The position numbers and the translations under genes are program-made. The notes under the pieces were generated by a model, which was given only the letters and a program-made list of their open reading frames with translations, was not told the DNA's origin and searched no databases. A stretch of DNA of 64,000 nt, from contig NZ_FOUX01000001.1 in the NCBI RefSeq assembly GCF_900114995.1, positions 62,001 to 126,000 on the forward strand, written 5' to 3'. This DNA is from Chitinophaga sp. YR627. GTDB taxonomy: Bacteria > Bacteroidota > Bacteroidia > Chitinophagales > Chitinophagaceae. Positions 63,901 through 64,000 of the stretch are shown here, piece by piece (the stretch's first letter is position 1; each line of letters opens with the position of its first letter).

Positions 63901-64000
63901 AAGTTTCTCAGAATATGGCATTGATTCCATTATCGCAGTAAAGCTCATTAACCTGATCAATAAGGAATGTGGTGTGACGCTGCAAACGACCGTGTTGTTT
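54989..64000 (+). CDS. Trans-AT polyketide synthase 2 (partial): KR-MT-ACP-KS-DH-KR-psiACP-MT-ACP
   Basis: ATG at 54989, frame open to the window end (3004 codons, no stop). Starts with a helix pair EHILEEIKHNRLSKQEGLEQ (docking to PKS1). KR (about 60-470; GGSGGVGE about 273, Tyr412). C-methyltransferase (about 540-880; GAGTGGTS at 718-725). ACP (Ser973). KS3 (about 1055-1475) with Cys1212, His1347 and His1387. DH with His1679 (HVVNGKHILPG) and Asp1849. KR (GGASGIGK about 2177; Tyr2319). An ACP-like domain whose Ser position is Glu2476 (GFDE), so it cannot be phosphopantetheinylated. A second MT (GAGTGGTS about 2716-2723). A normal ACP (Ser2980, GIDS) at the window end. Two methylations, one dehydration and two ketoreductions are encoded here. 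Confidence 0.93.
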   Translation, partial: MKDYIEHILEEIKHNRLSKQEGLEQIRQFRSKGTVVQQTPDEGQQTGMQESTLMLAPVWDIVAATQDVLWPAADTSVLLIGGDASRFEWMRKIYPFLQRPELSATDNVEQLLVQLKAIDKISHICWVAPVSFSGGLSDERLIDAQYEGVLSLFRLTKALLQLNYATTGIGLTIITEQALEVNLRETNHPANAGVHGIASVIAKEYPSWKVRLLDLEENTDWEQAAVFNVPPSPEGETFAYRNTRWFNRKFVPYTATDSSDVIYRQKGVYVVIGGSGGVGEVWSHYLADRYDAQLVWIGRRKADEDIQTRLEKFKKKRPYYISADASDSNALKDALQDAQRQFGAVHGIVHSALEVADKSIADLKEEEFRRGVKVKADIAVRIAQAVENDRPDFILFFSSMAAFTREAGHSVYASACTFKDAFALQLAKSTGITVKVMNWGYWGDIGAGGQVPASFRARLSKAGIGSITAEDGMKSLDSLMAANISQIGLTKVNTNFSMPQLLPQTSVTAYTTRSAPVIDRLQQSARWDQALVDRMYSEVEDPMNAMGKLLCHLLFGQLQSLGFFHGAIEDVSEQRVVSGVLPIYYRWLEESLLVLSRHDFVRLTDNVWYVTDYSPVDMDAVWGEWDSRKEAWLSNPHIKAKVVLLEVSLKALPEVLTGRKQSTQIMFPNSSMKLVEGIYKYNLVADYFNEVLADTVVDYLNTRIKDDPAVRIRIIEIGAGTGGTSAMVFKKLAGYHQHVAEYCYTDLSRAFLMHADREFGAENPFLTYRIFDAGKPPAMQDVPVETYDLVVATNVLHATKNIRETLRNTKALLKKNGLVLLNELSSNNMVNHLAFSLLEGWWLSEDEELRIPGCPGLFPHQWQEVLENEGFDHVIFPAEGTHTLGQQIVVAQSNGVVRQAMATEQPVTEITRETAQAAPQAKPVEVVSSSVANDQQREDKVKAAIIDKLTISLKIDRKQINANAPFADYGLDSITGVHFIELLNQELAISLSTTTLFDHSSVNQLTSYLLETYPSLVHTGQMTEVPVTVAEKTAVAIAAATEQTGKEGIAEKEAIAVIGISGRFPGADNVDELWEHLAAGNDLVGSVKRWDLSSFFPDGRYCDKGGFLDDITRFDPDFFGISGLEATYMDPQHRIFLEETWKALEDAGYAGADMEGKTCGIYVGCHAGDYQDLFSGHEPAQAMWGNASSVVPARIAYFLNLKGPAISVDTACSSSLMSIHLACQGLWTGETQMAIAGGIFVQSTPKFYVFANRAEMLSPTGHCHTFDEAADGFVPGEGVGVVILKRLSEALAAGDHIYGVIAGSGINQDGTTNGITAPSAISQERLVSDVYTSFGIDAASVQMIEAHGTGTRLGDPIEFEAITRAFRKQTNLSGYCSIGSIKTNIGHTSAAAGVAGLIKVLLSLKHKKIPASLYYKQGNPRINFNDSPFYVNTVLRPWDINAGKKRMAAVSSFGFSGTNAHLVIAEAPDATVSSIQQPAYLVVLSARSAEQLRQQADMLAIAIGTHQYQTAAISYTLLNGRRHLTHRLACVVTDSAELKRLLEQWLEKGKVAGIYTGIVADGEEGSQTALKQYGNECIAFCRSSPAKQEFREKLVVVAELFTQGYQLKYGSLLENGHRISLPSYPFVKEQYWLPDTAPQSGTTSLNGVLHPMLHRNISSLSFTRYESTFTGKEFFLSDHVVNGKHILPGVAYLEMAREAVAQALTDHGGPLPDVRLQNITWLQPFAVNGHPESLQVRLQQLQDTQVSFEIFSKNGNTEFVHSQGQAVPVAKPVLPAQSIEAIKAACHLYQLSGEQCYLAFTAMGLAYGPAHKCIEEVFVGRDKVLARLVVPEVIATTSDAYTFHPALLDAALQAAMALNTDLREPSRIAPDSLALPFILQEAEVVEKITTPVLWVIARNSAESRPGEQIVKLDVDVCDATGRTLVRLRGFSAKIPQRHSGVAVNSPATVADQTSYTSLLTPVWNELLHWTPVNSHLSKAATVAIAGGTDAAVAQVRAHFPQSSILAIRPEETVNAIVERLNGFGPVDHLVWIAPYTHFETITDSGIISTQQTTVLALFRLIKALLAVGYGIRELQWTIITVKAQAINKHDHIQAAAAGIHGLAGSMAKEYGNWAVRIVDVDDQYHLPVGDLFSLPADKAGDAYAFRQGAWYQQRLLSIPPTRNDAPVYRQGGVYVVIGGASGIGKAWSEHLVSAYQAQIVWIGRRPEDTAIQAAISVLKAAGKAPVYIQADATNETSLAAACRETEQRFGRIHGIVHSAIVLQDRGLASMEETQFMAGLSPKVDVCVNIAKVFRHVHPDFVLFFSGIMSFIKAAGQSNYAAGCTFKDAFAHQLATEWPVSVKVMNWGYWGTLGIVASKEYQDRMTAAGILSISPEEGMRALDTLMTGSFGQIAFAKTTQAVPLIAMLPSEKVAIYNNTIPSLIGALGNAAQQTNAESDTLYNAVLSELSDRAALLFGAVADGVDPDAPLTEYGFDELALAGVLNHLNERYGLQLVPSMFAENITFRQAATQVAGLRPGTSAIAAAYEEKADRIRRTVLPHMQEMDAMLAKVLWSILGSMGLWREQVVTVDSLLSGTTIRPGFRRWLEESLEALVRKGYLLAEKTGYTVQQTFSSAPDVVWSEWHQQKTAWLNNPSLQARVKLLEETLKVLPEILTGEIAATSVLFPGSSMERVEGIYKHNLVSEYFNEVLSATLLEYLRLRKEQDPAMKVRILEAGAGTGGTSYTVLHQLAPYKAHIAEYCYTDVSKAFLQFAEQTYGPSFPYLTYQLFDVEKPIEEQGIPAGAFDIVISANALHATHNIRQTLRNIKAGMKKNGLLLLNEMCVNPLFPHLTFGLLDGWWLYEDPALRMPGCPGLSPASWKRVMEETGLDPVVFPVAAAADLDFQIIVAESDGVVRQPEQQRTSVVVTPTVAPPLAMRNEAPQPAPKPLQQVTAVATGVTDQMIEEHIRMVLHESIATVLMIKEDRILDERSFSEYGIDSIIAVKLINLINKECGVTLQTTVLF

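Noticed and set aside
1-64000. CRISPR arrays, tRNA or rRNA genes, intact insertion sequences, integrase genes
   Set aside because: Looked for on both strands by eye; no regularly spaced repeats, transposase motifs or tRNA-like folds recognised.

Overview
Organism. The window looks like a Bacteroidota chromosome, most likely a Chitinophaga close to C. pinensis or C. sancti. The evidence is a SusC/SusD pair, Bacteroidota-type promoter elements (TTTG, about 19-20 nt, TAnnTTTG) before several genes, a NusG-like antiterminator heading a secondary-metabolite operon, and two biosynthetic clusters that match, from memory and without any search, pinensin-type antifungal lanthipeptides and an elansolid-type trans-AT polyketide, both known from Chitinophaga.

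Layout. 1-6000: a hypothetical gene, then a MarR regulator divergent from an EmrA/EmrB/TolC-type tripartite drug-efflux operon. 6000-22900: a low-GC gap and beta-propeller lipoprotein, then a class I lanthipeptide cluster. Its plus strand carries a C39 peptidase/ABC exporter, a split LanB dehydratase and a LanC cyclase with a C-terminal extension. Its minus strand carries an ABC-2 exporter, a TonB-dependent siderophore-type receptor and, last, the precursor peptide. 22900-26100: a DUF922 lipoprotein, a Bcr/CflA-type MFS pump and a divergent AraC regulator. 26100-34320: a sulfur-scavenging type locus (SusC, SusD, arylsulfatase, two very small membrane proteins, a fatty-acid-hydroxylase family protein). 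It is preceded by a long leader with a good promoter and a 27-codon reading frame whose last six residues include five cysteines. 34370-36690: a Cys/Gly-tailed membrane protein with a degenerate tandem copy, and a 29-bp hairpin. 36690-64000: an MFS exporter divergent from a large trans-AT polyketide operon that runs off the end of the window.

How the polyketide genes fit together. A NusG-like antiterminator should help transcribe the long operon. A trans-AT/enoyl reductase supplies malonyl units, and a second AT-like protein has the acyl-hydrolase signature (Arg to Gln). A stand-alone ACP and a Cys-to-Ser ketosynthase form the first half of a beta-branching (HMG-synthase) cassette. A P450 and a beta-barrel-like protein are candidate tailoring or cyclising enzymes. 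A chorismate lyase makes 4-hydroxybenzoate, which the N-terminal adenylating domain of the first PKS would load. The first PKS reads AL-ACP-KS-DH-KR-ACP-KS. The second continues KR-MT-ACP-KS-DH-KR-(ACP-like domain without the serine)-MT-ACP and is cut by the window edge.

Most unexpected items: the poly-cysteine leader peptide before the sulfatase operon; the non-canonical zinc-site residues and winged-helix-like tail of the LanC protein; the serine-less ACP-like domain in the PKS; the docking-like N-terminus on the chorismate lyase; and the 29-bp hairpin at 36611-36682. All family assignments are from reading the translated sequence; no database search was run.
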